Shown piece by piece: positions 25,062 to 34,859 of a DNA stretch of 64,000 nt. Source of the DNA: Pedobacter quisquiliarum (GTDB taxonomy: Bacteria; Bacteroidota; Bacteroidia; Sphingobacteriales; Sphingobacteriaceae); the NCBI RefSeq assembly GCF_014642175.1, contig NZ_BMIL01000002.1:124001-188000 (forward strand), written 5' to 3'. The notes beneath the pieces were generated by a model. It was not told where the DNA came from, ran no database searches, and saw only the letters and a program-made list of their open reading frames with translations. How positions within the stretch are numbered: position 1 is the first letter of the stretch; every line of letters starts with the position of its first letter. The position numbers and the translations under genes were made by a program.

Positions 25062-28001
25062 ATGAAATCTTGGATGTTTTTGGCTACTTTTATCCAAATT
25101 GCTATGCGCGGACCGCTTCTCCTGATCACCATCCTTTTTACCCTGATCTGCAACCTTGCATTTGGACAGAATCCGATCGGTTTGCCGGACATCATCAACT
25201 TTGAGAAAACTACTTATGGTGCAGGCACGCAGAACTGGGGCATCCAGCAGGACCGCAACGGCATTTTGTACTTCGCCAATAATGAAGGCCTGCTCACGTT
25301 CGACGGCACCTTCTGGAAAACCTACCCCATTGCGAATAAAACCATTGTAAGATCCCTTGTTATTGCGCCGGATCATAAGATCTATGTGGGCGCACAGGGT
25401 GACTTCGGCTATTTCTCTCCCGCGGCTAATGGAAAGCTGCAGTACCACAGCCTGCTCGACAAAGTTCCGGCAAAGGATAAGCTTTTTGCCGACATCTGGA
25501 ATATTGTGGCTAATGATAAGGCGGTGTTTTTCCGTGCGGAAAAGAAGCTTTTCAAGTTGGAAGATGGCGTGATCACCGTTTACAACAGCAACTCCGGATG
25601 GCGCTTTATGGGTATGGCAAACAACCAGATCATTGCCCAGGATAAACGTGGATTGCTGAAGTACGAGCAGAACAGCTGGAAACCCTTTCTAGAGCAACCT
25701 ATCCCTGATGCGTCTGTCGCTACTTCCTTATCAGCCTTTAATGGCGATACTTTGCTGCTCGCCACCTGGCAGCATGGCTTGTACACGATCATCAATAACA
25801 AAATCGACAAGCTGGAAGACTACAATACCCAGCAATACAGCAACGATCAGATCTCTGAAGCTTTCAGGCTCAATGCAGATATGCTGGTCGTGGCCACAAA
25901 TATCAATGGCTGCTACATCGTTAATCGCCAGGGGTCCATTGTCTACAACTTCTCCAGAAAGCTGGGCCTCCAGAATAATGCGGTCCTAAGCATGTTTAAA
26001 GACAACCACAACAACATCTGGCTGGGGTTGAACAATGGGATTGACTTCATTGCCAACAACGATGCGATCCGGCACTTAAACCCGGAGATTTTCACTGAGG
26101 GTGTGGGCCATAGCTCTGTTCTATATGATCAAGCGCTTTATTTCGGACTATCTGGTGCCGTATTCAGGATGCCCGTTGCTGCTGCCGGGGATTTCAGCCT
26201 GCTTCAGAACAGCCTGACCTTTGTAAATCATAGTGAAGGGCAAGCCTGGGGGATGAACATTGTAAATGGCAAGCTGCTGCTCGGGAAACATGAAGGCGCA
26301 TTTAGCGTGACTGGCGGAGACGCGCTGCAGCACTTTGGGGGTAAAGGCTACTGGAACTTTATACCATACCTTTTGAAAAACGAGCCAGTTGTTTTAGCGG
26401 GAAACTATGAGGGTATTGACATCCTTGGCTACAAGGATGGAAGTCTGTCACGCATTGGGAAGATCAAGGGCTTTGATGAATCGGCACGCTTTACGGCGGT
26501 AGACAAAGACCAGGTGATCTGGACTTCCCATCCCTATCAGGGCGTCTACAAAATCAAGCTCAACAATACGGAGACGCCGGAAATTAAGCTTTATACAAAG
26601 GCAGACAACCTGCCTTCTACGTACAACAACCACGTTTACAAGATCAAAGGTCGCATTGTCATCACAACAGAACGTGGCGTTTACGAGTACAATGCTAGGA
26701 CCGACAAGTTTGAAGCTTCGAAGCTATTTGGTAAGTTGTTCGACGGCTTGTACATCCGCTACCTGAAAGAAGATAAGGAAGGCAACATTTGGTTTGTGCA
26801 GGAAAAGAATCTGGGTGTATGTGATTTTTCCGGGGGGAAGATGAAGCTTATTTACATCCCTGAATTGAATGGAAAGCTGGTTAGTGGGTTTGAACACATC
26901 AACCCCATCAATAAGAACAACATCATCGTGGGTGCGCAGAAGGGCTTTTACCACATCAATTATGAGAAGTACCTGCAGGGGTTAAATGATCCGCAAATCC
27001 GGATCAATGTGGTAAAAGCGATCGGCAAGTCGGATAGTTTGCTCTTCGCAGGGTATCATGCGGAGGTGAATGATGTTAAAATTCAGCAGCAGGTACCAAG
27101 CATCGGCTACAACTGGAACTCCTTCCATTTCGAGTTTACTGCAGTATTGCCACAGAACCAGGCGAACCTTGAATACAGCTATTTCCTTGAAGGCTTCGAC
27201 ACGCAATGGTCGGCCTACAGCAAGAAAACGGAAAAGGATTACACGAACCTGCCGCATGGCAGTTACACTTTCCGCGTTAAAGCGAAAAATAACTTCGGAC
27301 AGGAATCTGCCGCAGCGGTTTACCAGTTTGTAATTCTTCCACCCTGGTATCAAACCATATTTGCATACCTGGCTTATTCGATGCTGGTGCTTTGCCTCTT
27401 GTTTTTGATCTACAAGCGCCAGCAACGCAAGTTCCGTAAGCAGCGCGAGGCTTTTGAAAAGGAACAGGAACGGATGCGCTATCTACATCAGCTGGAAATC
27501 GATAAGTCGGAACAGGAGATCATCAAGCTTAAAAACGAAAGACTGATTAGTGAGATTGAAATCAAGAATACGGCGCTGGCATCTACATCCATGCATCTGG
27601 TGCAGAAGGAGGAACTGCTGACCAAGATTAAGCACGATCTAAGCAAGCTGAACACGAATATTCCTTCAGATGAGAACCTTTACAACCTGAGGAAGATCAT
27701 CAGGCTGCTTTCCTCGGAGGAGAAATCCGGAGAAGGTTGGGAACAGTTCTCTATTTACTTCAATAAAGTACATGCGAACTTCCTGGAAGACCTTAAATCT
27801 GTTTACGGCAACATTACTTCGAACGATATGAAACTCGCGGCATACCTCAAGCTGGGGCTTTCTACCAAGGAAATTGCGGAGCTCATGAAGATCTCGCCAA
27901 GAGGCGTAGAGATCAGTAGGTACCGGTTAAGGAAGAAGCTGCAAATTCCAGCAGAAGTAAGCCTATTCGATTTCTTGTCGGATTTTAAAGTTGAGCAGTA
28001 A
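25062..28001 (+). CDS. Membrane-spanning PUL regulator: propeller sensor, Y_Y_Y domain, TM helix and LuxR-like HTH, 979 aa
   Basis: A signal peptide or N-terminal anchor (about 16-36) precedes a long set of two-component-regulator propeller repeats (for example NIWLGLNNG and GNIWFVQEKN). A Y_Y_Y domain sits at about 697-760 (LEYSYFLEGFDTQWS). One transmembrane helix (about 765-787) and a coiled coil (about 790-850) lead to a C-terminal helix-turn-helix of the LuxR type (about 920-966, LSTKEIAELMKISPRGVEISRYRLRKKL). There is no histidine kinase or receiver domain. So the periplasmic sensor and DNA-binding part are on one chain. It is divergent from the PUL and most likely switches it on when a glucan fragment binds. 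ATG at 25104 is an alternative start. Confidence 0.85.
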   Translation: MKSWMFLATFIQIAMRGPLLLITILFTLICNLAFGQNPIGLPDIINFEKTTYGAGTQNWGIQQDRNGILYFANNEGLLTFDGTFWKTYPIANKTIVRSLVIAPDHKIYVGAQGDFGYFSPAANGKLQYHSLLDKVPAKDKLFADIWNIVANDKAVFFRAEKKLFKLEDGVITVYNSNSGWRFMGMANNQIIAQDKRGLLKYEQNSWKPFLEQPIPDASVATSLSAFNGDTLLLATWQHGLYTIINNKIDKLEDYNTQQYSNDQISEAFRLNADMLVVATNINGCYIVNRQGSIVYNFSRKLGLQNNAVLSMFKDNHNNIWLGLNNGIDFIANNDAIRHLNPEIFTEGVGHSSVLYDQALYFGLSGAVFRMPVAAAGDFSLLQNSLTFVNHSEGQAWGMNIVNGKLLLGKHEGAFSVTGGDALQHFGGKGYWNFIPYLLKNEPVVLAGNYEGIDILGYKDGSLSRIGKIKGFDESARFTAVDKDQVIWTSHPYQGVYKIKLNNTETPEIKLYTKADNLPSTYNNHVYKIKGRIVITTERGVYEYNARTDKFEASKLFGKLFDGLYIRYLKEDKEGNIWFVQEKNLGVCDFSGGKMKLIYIPELNGKLVSGFEHINPINKNNIIVGAQKGFYHINYEKYLQGLNDPQIRINVVKAIGKSDSLLFAGYHAEVNDVKIQQQVPSIGYNWNSFHFEFTAVLPQNQANLEYSYFLEGFDTQWSAYSKKTEKDYTNLPHGSYTFRVKAKNNFGQESAAAVYQFVILPPWYQTIFAYLAYSMLVLCLLFLIYKRQQRKFRKQREAFEKEQERMRYLHQLEIDKSEQEIIKLKNERLISEIEIKNTALASTSMHLVQKEELLTKIKHDLSKLNTNIPSDENLYNLRKIIRLLSSEEKSGEGWEQFSIYFNKVHANFLEDLKSVYGNITSNDMKLAAYLKLGLSTKEIAELMKISPRGVEISRYRLRKKLQIPAEVSLFDFLSDFKVEQ

Positions 28002-28044
28002 TAGGTTATTTCTTGCAGGATTTTTGCCTGGCTTAATTGCAGGT

Positions 28045-28812
28045 TTACTTACCAGGGTACCACTGCAGAAGTTTTACTTCTATGCTTTTGTCGCCGTCGT
28101 TTACAAGTTTTTTGAAGGCTTCTACATCTTGTCCGCGGTAGTGGTATGGATACACAACTTTAGGTTTGAAAGCTAGCACACCTGAAGCCGCTCCATTTAC
28201 GTCCATGGTGTATGGAAGGTTCATGCATACAAAAGCAAGGTCGATGTTCTTCATAGCGCGCATGTCTGGGGTATCGGCGGTATCACCGGAGATGTACACC
28301 CTTTTGCCTCCAATTTCCAGGATGTATCCGTTACCCCTGCCTTTCGGGTGGAACTTGGCGTTTTCCGCATCGGGCATGTTGTACATCGGTACGGCATGGA
28401 TGGTTACGCCTGCTTGGGTAGTTTTTGCACCATTGCTAAGCACCACAAGTTTCTTCTTATTGATTGTGGCAGGCAAGGAATCCGCTACCGCTTGCGGCAC
28501 CACAAGCACGGCATCTGATTTATTAATTGCTGCAATGGTTTTCTTGTCGAAGTGGTCGCCATGGATATCTGTAACCAGGATTACGTGCGGTGTTCCAAGT
28601 CCAGTGAAGGCTTCAGCACCGCCCGTTGGGTCCACGTAGATGTTTTTGTTTTGGTAGTTCAGGACCAGGGTCGCATGCGTTATGGGCTGAATGGTCAGCT
28701 CGCCGCCTTTAACGTTCACACGTTCCGGGATTGGCAGCGTTGGTTGCTGGTCCTGGGCATATAGATTGGCTGTAGTGAGCATTAATGCTGCGAGTGCAAT
28801 TTTCAGTTTCAT
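28045..28812 (-). CDS. Secreted metallo-beta-lactamase fold hydrolase, 255 aa
   Basis: A signal peptide (about 1-19, ending LYAQ) precedes a compact MBL fold. The metal-binding strand reads TDIHGDHFD (81-89), a variant of HxHxDH with the first histidine replaced by aspartate. GDTAD (about 174-178) and a late YPYHYRGQD (about 221-229) supply the further ligands. It resembles the UPF0173/UlaG-like group of small MBL hydrolases. The substrate is unknown. It stands between the regulator and the EEP gene, all three without close coupling. Confidence 0.8.
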   Translation of the reverse strand: MKLKIALAALMLTTANLYAQDQQPTLPIPERVNVKGGELTIQPITHATLVLNYQNKNIYVDPTGGAEAFTGLGTPHVILVTDIHGDHFDKKTIAAINKSDAVLVVPQAVADSLPATINKKKLVVLSNGAKTTQAGVTIHAVPMYNMPDAENAKFHPKGRGNGYILEIGGKRVYISGDTADTPDMRAMKNIDLAFVCMNLPYTMDVNGAASGVLAFKPKVVYPYHYRGQDVEAFKKLVNDGDKSIEVKLLQWYPGK

Positions 28813-28903
28813 GGTGATCTGGTTTTATAGTTAAACGCTATTTGAGATGGTTTGTTTGGGGTGTGTAGCCATGACCAGCATTAGCCGGATTTTGAGCGCT
28901 AAT

Positions 28904-29719
28904 CTAGTTCAATTTAAACACGGATACGATCGGCAGGTGGTCTGATGCATAGCGCTCCGGGATGATTTGGTGACTTACAACCTCAAAAGCGCTGCCTATG
29001 CGGTAAGCGATGAAATCAATGGTTTTGGTTGGATTGATCACCGGGATGGTAAACGCACAATCCTGGCAGGTTCGGGTAAACTGTTCATCAAACTGTTTGA
29101 TGACGGCACTTTCAGGCGTGGCGTTAAGGTCACCGGCAATGATTAAAGGTAATTGCTCCTGCTGTGCGATTTTATTGATCTCCGCGATTTGAAGAAGCCT
29201 GTTCATATCGCTCTGCTGTGCATCCAGGTGCGTGCTTGCGAAGCGGATTTTCTTACCTCCGGGCAGATTGACTTGTACGGTCGCCAGTACCCTGGGTTCT
29301 CCTTTTGTGCCTTCTTTTGTTGGCAGTCTATGGATCTGCTGTTCCGAGATCGGATATTTCGAGAGTATAGCGACGCCGTATTCGCCACCGTCATGATCTA
29401 TTGCTTTGGCGAAAAACAAACCTTTCATGCCTAGTTTCATGGCCAGCATGCTGGCTTCGTTGATCTTTCCGGAGCGTTGGGTGTTTACATCTACTTCTTG
29501 GAGGGCCACCAGATCTGGTTTCTGATCCGCGATGGTTTTGGCGATGGCATCCAGGTCTATTTTCCCGGGCACAGATGGCGGGTTTGCATGGTGAATGTTA
29601 TAGGACATCACTTTGAGCGTGCCAACAGCTGGAGTATCTGTTTTATAGACCCTCTCTGAACAGCTAAGCATTAGCATCATGCTGCTTAGAATGAGGAATT
29701 GCCTGAATAATCTTTTCAT
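28904..29719 (-). CDS. Endonuclease/exonuclease/phosphatase family lipoprotein, 271 aa
   Basis: The N-terminal signal ends in LMLSC, so the protein is probably lipid-anchored and faces the periplasm or outside. The EEP catalytic set is complete: MSYNIHH, ALQEVD (magnesium-binding glutamate), STHLDAQ, AGDLNATP and the final ASDHLPIVSVF with the active-site aspartate and histidine. The family cleaves phosphodiester or phosphomonoester bonds in nucleic acids, inositol phosphates or sphingomyelin. Which applies here cannot be told; the secreted position argues for nutrient phosphate release or lipid cleavage. Confidence 0.83.
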   Translation of the reverse strand: MKRLFRQFLILSSMMLMLSCSERVYKTDTPAVGTLKVMSYNIHHANPPSVPGKIDLDAIAKTIADQKPDLVALQEVDVNTQRSGKINEASMLAMKLGMKGLFFAKAIDHDGGEYGVAILSKYPISEQQIHRLPTKEGTKGEPRVLATVQVNLPGGKKIRFASTHLDAQQSDMNRLLQIAEINKIAQQEQLPLIIAGDLNATPESAVIKQFDEQFTRTCQDCAFTIPVINPTKTIDFIAYRIGSAFEVVSHQIIPERYASDHLPIVSVFKLN

Positions 29720-30524
29720 TTCTGCGCTTGTTTTACCTTGAAGATCGCTGGTTCTAATTTAAGATATACAAGGCTTGTTTCAAATTTCAAAGTTCCTGGT
29801 GGTCAATGTGTCTAATTTCTATGATTATGGGCTTCTGCAGAAATCCACCCGAATGCAAGGAAAAGTGGGCATTGTTAGCAGGTTAACCCGGGATTAATCC
29901 GGCCTGGCACTAGGGTGCAAGCGGCCTACGGCCGGATTGACCCCGGACAGACCCCGCATGGAGGCCGTATTGACACCGCGTTGATTACCTACCTGCTCCC
30001 TATTTGGTGGTTCAATTTTCCGTCAATTTTACATTTCTGAAAAGATGTTATGGCGCTCTACGGTTTCCCGTAAAAACCTGCCTGGGGATTGCTATACATT
30101 TGTTCAACAGCTGATGAGGCTGCTATTAAATTCAGGCACTAATTAAAAGATATAATAAGCGGAATGGCCGTACCGGCCAAAAGCGACAGACACAAAGCAG
30201 ATCAAATAGCATTCAGGCGGAAATGATTACTGGGAAGCTGGGGATTATGGAAGTCTAACTTAAAGGAGAAGATGTCGAACGACATTTTGGGGAGTTTAGA
30301 ATGGTTTGGAGTGCGTTGCTCTCAGGGAAATGTGGGGATTGTATTTGGTTCGGTTTTAAAATCGGGCTGGAACAGTCCTCCGTTTTCAATTTATAATAAG
30401 GTCACAAAACAGCAGCGTGCCTGATTACCCTTCCAGAAAAACCCCCTAGCCAAGCAAAAACTTCAGGGACTTACCAGGATTAGTTGTTATCGGAATATGC
30501 GTAGTATTATGTTCAAGGGGTAAT

Positions 30525-30851
30525 ATGTGCTCCTGGTTTTGTACACTCCTGGTTTCACTTTCAATTTTCTTTAGTCATAATGAGAGCACTTGGCTACATG
30601 CTTTATCAAAAGCAGCGGTTGTCTATTTATATTGGTTCAATGGCGTAAGCAATTACCAAATAGATCTCAAACGAAAGGATGGAGTGTGGGGAGTAGCAAA
30701 AAGGCCCGAAGACGCATGTAAATCGATGCTATCAGCGGGACCTTCAGCCGGCTGCCAAATGGATCAGATACAATTTTACAAGAACGGTACGCTCCGGGGA
30801 ATCAGTCAGGAATACAGGATTTGGTCTAGGTGCTTAGAATATTTAATCTGA
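30525..30851 (+). CDS. Doubtful small open reading frame, 108 aa
   Basis: The frame starts with ATG and encodes a hydrophobic N-terminal third (MCSWFCTLLVSLSIFF), then a polar part with no motif I recognise. There is no ribosome-binding or promoter signal nearby. It may be a chance frame or the remnant of a small secreted protein in a gene-poor stretch. Confidence 0.2.
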   Translation: MCSWFCTLLVSLSIFFSHNESTWLHALSKAAVVYLYWFNGVSNYQIDLKRKDGVWGVAKRPEDACKSMLSAGPSAGCQMDQIQFYKNGTLRGISQEYRIWSRCLEYLI

Positions 30852-30967
30852 ATAGCCGAGTGAGTGAATTCAATGTTACAGACCGGTAAAGCCCTTTTCA
30901 ACACCCGTTTTAGACTGTTACCCCATCGCTAAAAAGCCTTTTTTTGTTTTTGGAAGCTTCGTCATCG

Positions 30968-30975
30968 TATCTTTG
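30968..30975 (+). promoter_or_regulatory. -7 promoter element of the FRG-domain gene
   Basis: TATCTTTG exactly matches TAnnTTTG and lies 19 bases before the ATG at 30994, with a T-rich TTTG-like -33 region about 20 bases further upstream. The element overlaps the TTG that would otherwise extend the reading frame, so it also decides the start codon. Confidence 0.6.
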
Positions 30976-30993
30976 CAAAAATTTTTTGACGAC

Positions 30994-32007
30994 ATGGAGC
31001 TACCAGAATACCAGAACTTCAAGGAAAAAGGAGCATTTTTCCAATTAAACATTATAAATACCGAAAAAAAGTTCGATGAATTCTACGCGAAGGTGACTAG
31101 CGAACCGTCACTATTACGCGGCATTAGCAATGCCAAATACAAGATTTTCAATTCCCTTCAGCGTTTTTGGTTTAAGGATGATTTGAGGAACAAGTTTGCA
31201 TACGAGAGCTTCGTAAAAGCCTATTTGGCGGAACACAGCTCGACAATTTTACCTGCTTATTTCAGGGGATTGAATATTACACCTTCATTTCTGTCACTGT
31301 TTAGCTTTTTGCAGCATTATGGCGCGCCATCAGCCCTTATTGATTTTACTCCGAGCATCGATGTAGCACTATATTTCGCCACTGAATGTATCACGGATAC
31401 TGGCCCATCTGATCGTATTGAAGACTATTTCAGTATTTTCCAGATCACAGAGAGCGATTTTGAACTGCTTTCTGACAATACTGCAATCAGCAGTGTTGGA
31501 AAAATGGTTGATTTCTGGGCTGATTATAAAGATGATGATGGAAATAATCCATTTTTTGGCCAGCACCTGGATCGTATGATCGAAATGCACACCGAAAAAG
31601 TATTCCTTGTTCCTAACGATGAAAAAAACAGGTCTGTGTACAACTTGTTAAGTAGTCTTAATATTATTGCGCAGAATGGCCTATTCATCTACAATGGGTA
31701 TGAGGAGAAGCCCTTAGAAGAGGCCCTGCATAATTTCTTCGAAAGAGCGGCTAAATTTCAGTCTAGCATCCACGATGACCTTGATACTCCCGAATCACAA
31801 GAAATTAATAGGGAATATTTTGAGGAAACACTTCCTAGGAACAGAGAATACCTCAAGCGCTTAAAGGGCAACATCATTCAGAGTTATGAGATCAGCAAAT
31901 CCCTGGGCCCGTATATTAAGGGAAAGCTTACCCTCTCAGAGGATGTTATCTATCCTGATCCGAAACAAATTGGCTGGAAGATGTTCGATGTGGTAAAAAA
32001 CAGATAA
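30994..32007 (+). CDS. FRG domain-containing protein, 337 aa
   Basis: I start at the ATG at 30994; the frame runs back to a TTG at 30973, but that lies inside the -7 promoter element. The FRG domain is clear: LLRGISNAKYKIFNSLQR (40-57) with the name-giving RG, then LQHYGAPSALIDFTP (106-120) and VALYFA, as in the family's QHYGxPTxLLDWT motif. The C-terminal third (about 220-337) is unassigned, charged and alpha-helical in look. FRG proteins often occur on mobile islands and near conflict systems; the domain's activity is unknown. Here it lies beside the ABC-3C-like operon, on the opposite strand. Confidence 0.8.
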   Translation: MELPEYQNFKEKGAFFQLNIINTEKKFDEFYAKVTSEPSLLRGISNAKYKIFNSLQRFWFKDDLRNKFAYESFVKAYLAEHSSTILPAYFRGLNITPSFLSLFSFLQHYGAPSALIDFTPSIDVALYFATECITDTGPSDRIEDYFSIFQITESDFELLSDNTAISSVGKMVDFWADYKDDDGNNPFFGQHLDRMIEMHTEKVFLVPNDEKNRSVYNLLSSLNIIAQNGLFIYNGYEEKPLEEALHNFFERAAKFQSSIHDDLDTPESQEINREYFEETLPRNREYLKRLKGNIIQSYEISKSLGPYIKGKLTLSEDVIYPDPKQIGWKMFDVVKNR

Positions 32008-32426
32008 CAGCGTTCACGTAAATTCGACATTGGCAGTCGTTTCTGTACTCGCATTTTAGCTCTCGGGTAAAAGGCCGCCAAGCATTCTGTCGGTAAGGGT
32101 TGTGAAAGTTTATCAGATTAAGCTCGATGCTTACAAATTATGCCTAATATAACCCTGAGCATCAACGCTTCCGCATTCGACGAAATAGATAATACAGATC
32201 CCATGGAGGGATCGGTGAGTAGAATTAAAATATTCGGAACACGTACAGTTAAGGTTTAATTCTTATCTATACAACTGATTATATCATTTTTTGTATTTGC
32301 TACCCATCATTATTTATAATAACCTATTTATTCAAACTGATCTCAGACCTTCCAGAAGTGCCCTCACTAAACTAGAATCGTCATCCACTACAAAAGAACA
32401 CTTAAACCAAAATTGGCAATAAGCAT
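32008..32426. other. Intergenic stretch between FRG and ABC-3C-like genes
   Basis: About 420 bases. One 39-codon frame (32140-32259, plus strand, starting MPNITLSINAS) has an ATG but no recognisable homology or signal; it may be a remnant. No clear terminator is seen after either convergent gene. The right half is very AT-rich. Confidence 0.4.
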
Positions 32427-34348
32427 TTAGCCGACATTTTTTAAGCTCGGGTTCTGCTTGGTATAATAGTCTCCAACAATGTATTCACTACCCTTCAGTT
32501 CCGCAGGGAGTAAAGACGTGGTATATATTAATTGGTAACTATTCTTGTCCGATTTAGAAGCTTCACTAATAATTATTTTCTGAAAATTATGTGCCCTCAA
32601 CGGCTCAATCCCTTTATCTTCCATGTTATCGCAAAGTATAAATCTAGGATACCGCATTTTGTCAATTGAAAGAGAAGCAAGAAACAATGCAAACCTCGCC
32701 GCTGTCTTTAAATAAAAATTAGAACTCGCTGAATATTTAGCATCCTTGTCTGCAATGAATGCTATATTATTCCTATAATCAATATTAAACTGTTTAGCGG
32801 CTTTAAAATCTTCCTGCCTCTCTAAGTCATTGTTTAACAAATATAATCCTTTGGTTTCTACGGCCTTATTTATAGAAGCCTTTAACTTCTCTTGATCAGA
32901 CTGCATTTTATCAATGGCAGCCTTTAAGTAGCTAAGCTCTTGATCAAGGTCGTCACGCTTTTTTATTAACTTTTGGTAAAGCTCAGCATTTTCAAGTAAT
33001 GTTCTGAGTTGTAAAATTTCACCCTCAACAAAGCCTTTATCTACATATAACTTGTCAATTTTTTCATCTCTAATTGACTTCACGTCCTTTAAAGATGCGT
33101 TAACTTTAGTTTGGATTTGTTTAAGTTTAATTTTTTCTGAATCCATTCTAGAAGTGAGTTCAATTAATTCCCTATTACGCTTAACCATCAAAACTTTAGA
33201 CTCTCTAATTTGAAAACTTAGTTCCTGTTCAATTTTTCTTGCTTGGGTAATGCCGAAACTCTGGTCTATGGGTTGTTTGCATAGCTTGCAGGCAGATTCC
33301 ACTTCTGGTTTCTTTAGGTCAGACAAACATTCGGGGCAATAATCCAAAGGAAATTCACCCAAAAACTCTCTTGTCAACATTGAATTTCTTACAGCCTTTA
33401 TTTTAGCTTCCAAAGTGTCGATGAAATACCGTGAATCGTCGATTTCGTATTTCAAAAAAGCAATTTTCGAATCCAGTTCGCTAACAACGCTTCTTTGAAC
33501 AATCGACTCCTGAGTTAAACGCTCAAATTCAAGTCTCGTATTTGCAGTATATTTAACCAACTTGTTCTTTTCCCGTAGCAGAATGAGCTGTTCTTCTATA
33601 TTAAATATCTCTGCCTCTTTACTTGTTATTTGCTGGAGTATGTGGACAGGAAAAAGATTAAGTTCGTTATGAATAAATTGTCTTATGACTTTTATCTCCC
33701 TTTTTACATCGTCATATTCTTTATCTGCTTCAACCTTTCTCGTCTTCGCACCATAAAGGTCTTGATTATAAACACCTAAAAGTAAATCTGCAACAGTTTC
33801 TCGGGTAAGGGTGGTATCAAACTGCTCATACAGAAACAAAGAACTTGTCGGAGACTCCTGATCAACATATAAAAGTCTTAAAATCTGGTGAAACGTGATG
33901 TTACTGTCACCTTTTACAATTGGCAGATCAAGTTTTTCAAGAATACATTTGAAAAGCTCTTTCTCTCAGCGGTAGTATTATAGTTGAATTTTTGCCAGTC
34001 GTGTGCAGGAACAAGAAGCGCTTCAGCCATTGGCCCCCAATATATGTAGATGGACTCCGTGGGATTACCCTTCCCTGTTTCTACATTGATATTTATTCCT
34101 CTACGCAGAGTGAATACATTACGATTCATTTCAACTTCAGCTAAGACCTCTCGACATCTTTTAGCCTCCTTCACCCAATCATTGAAGTAACCCCCTAAAA
34201 CATAGAATATGAAATGTGAAATCGTTGATTTCCCGCTGCTATTATCGCCATTAATAATGTTTATTCCACGCATGAATTTTTCGTCATAAGCAACTTTATG
34301 GTCATTTGTATTGATAAGCAGCCTATTTAGGAAAAGATTATTGTGCAT
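32427..34348 (-). pseudogene. Rad50-like ABC ATPase of an ABC-3C-type system, split by a frameshift
   Basis: Two frames together make one protein. The first (34348 down to 33914) starts MHNNLFLNRLL and has the Walker A motif GDNSSGKS (34-41). The second continues with a long coiled coil interrupted by a four-cysteine hook (CPEC ... CKLC, near 33260-33340) and ends with the Walker B-like FILCDNMEDKG. Near 33961-33968 the coding strand reads GCTGAGAGAAAGAG; removing one GA joins the frames as TAEKELFKCILEKLDLPI and NITFHQILRLLYVDQESP, which is just what this ATPase family has. The restored length is 639 aa. Its 5' end overlaps the middle-component gene by 11 bases. A sequencing error or a very recent mutation is possible. 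Confidence 0.7.
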
Positions 34349-34859
34349 CGTACTTGCTTTCTAGTAATTGAGTTCTATCTTTTAATCCGCCTTCACCATA
34401 TAACGACATCAAATAAAAATGGGATGTCAATAAACTTATTGCATTGTTTTCCTTTGAACTTAATGCTTCGAATTTTGACGAATAGGTTGACAATATCTCT
34501 TTTGAAATGATCGTAATTCTATTTGTATTCAGGTAATCCTTATCAATAATTCCATAGGATGCCAAACATTTCAGCGCGCCTAACTGATACGGTTTAATCC
34601 TTTCGAAAACTTTTCTATTATCAAGTAGAAGCTCATACGGATTATCACTTTTTTTAATGAATGTTTTAATTAGTTCTTTAATATCCTTTTCGTTATTTTT
34701 TAATTTAATAGTGCTAATCTTATCCGGAAACAACAAATAAAAATCCCATATTCTTAGCCTTTCCGTCTCAACATAATCGTTTCTATTAAAATGGGTTAAT
34801 ATTTGCAACATCCGGTAAACAGAATGGTATAAATCAAATGCAGGATGATATACTATCAT
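34338..34859 (-). CDS. ABC-3C system middle component-like protein, 173 aa
   Basis: The frame opens at an ATG at 34880, but the ATG at 34859 overlaps the upstream stop as ATGA and begins MIVYHPAFDLYHSVYRMLQ, so I prefer it. That beginning and the RLRIWDFYLLFP segment (about 35-46) resemble the middle components of ABC-three-component systems; from memory it is closest to the type numbered 5. The rest is helical with a winged-helix-like part (QLGALKCLASYGIID). Middle components link the Rad50-like ATPase to the effector protein. It overlaps the ATPase gene by 11 bases, so the operon is tightly coupled. Confidence 0.6.
   Translation of the reverse strand: MIVYHPAFDLYHSVYRMLQILTHFNRNDYVETERLRIWDFYLLFPDKISTIKLKNNEKDIKELIKTFIKKSDNPYELLLDNRKVFERIKPYQLGALKCLASYGIIDKDYLNTNRITIISKEILSTYSSKFEALSSKENNAISLLTSHFYLMSLYGEGGLKDRTQLLESKYDAQ

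Larger units (their letters stand above)
29720..30993. other. Gene-poor left end of the accessory island, with GC-rich inverted repeats
   Basis: About 1.27 kb without a convincing gene. At 29890-29990 it holds nested inverted repeats: AATCCGGCC (29896-29904) with GGCCGGATT (29930-29938), an inner GCAC/GTGC pair, and CGGCC/GGCCG. The motif ATTGACnCCG recurs just after. One doubtful 108-codon frame lies at 30525-30851. A promoter element for the FRG gene lies at the right end. The rest shows nothing I can assign and looks like decayed or recombined DNA. Confidence 0.5.

Noticed and set aside
33961..33968. Phase-variable repeat in the ATPase gene
   Set aside because: The GA repeat is only two to three units long, far below lengths that slip often. 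No programmed-frameshift heptamer is seen either.
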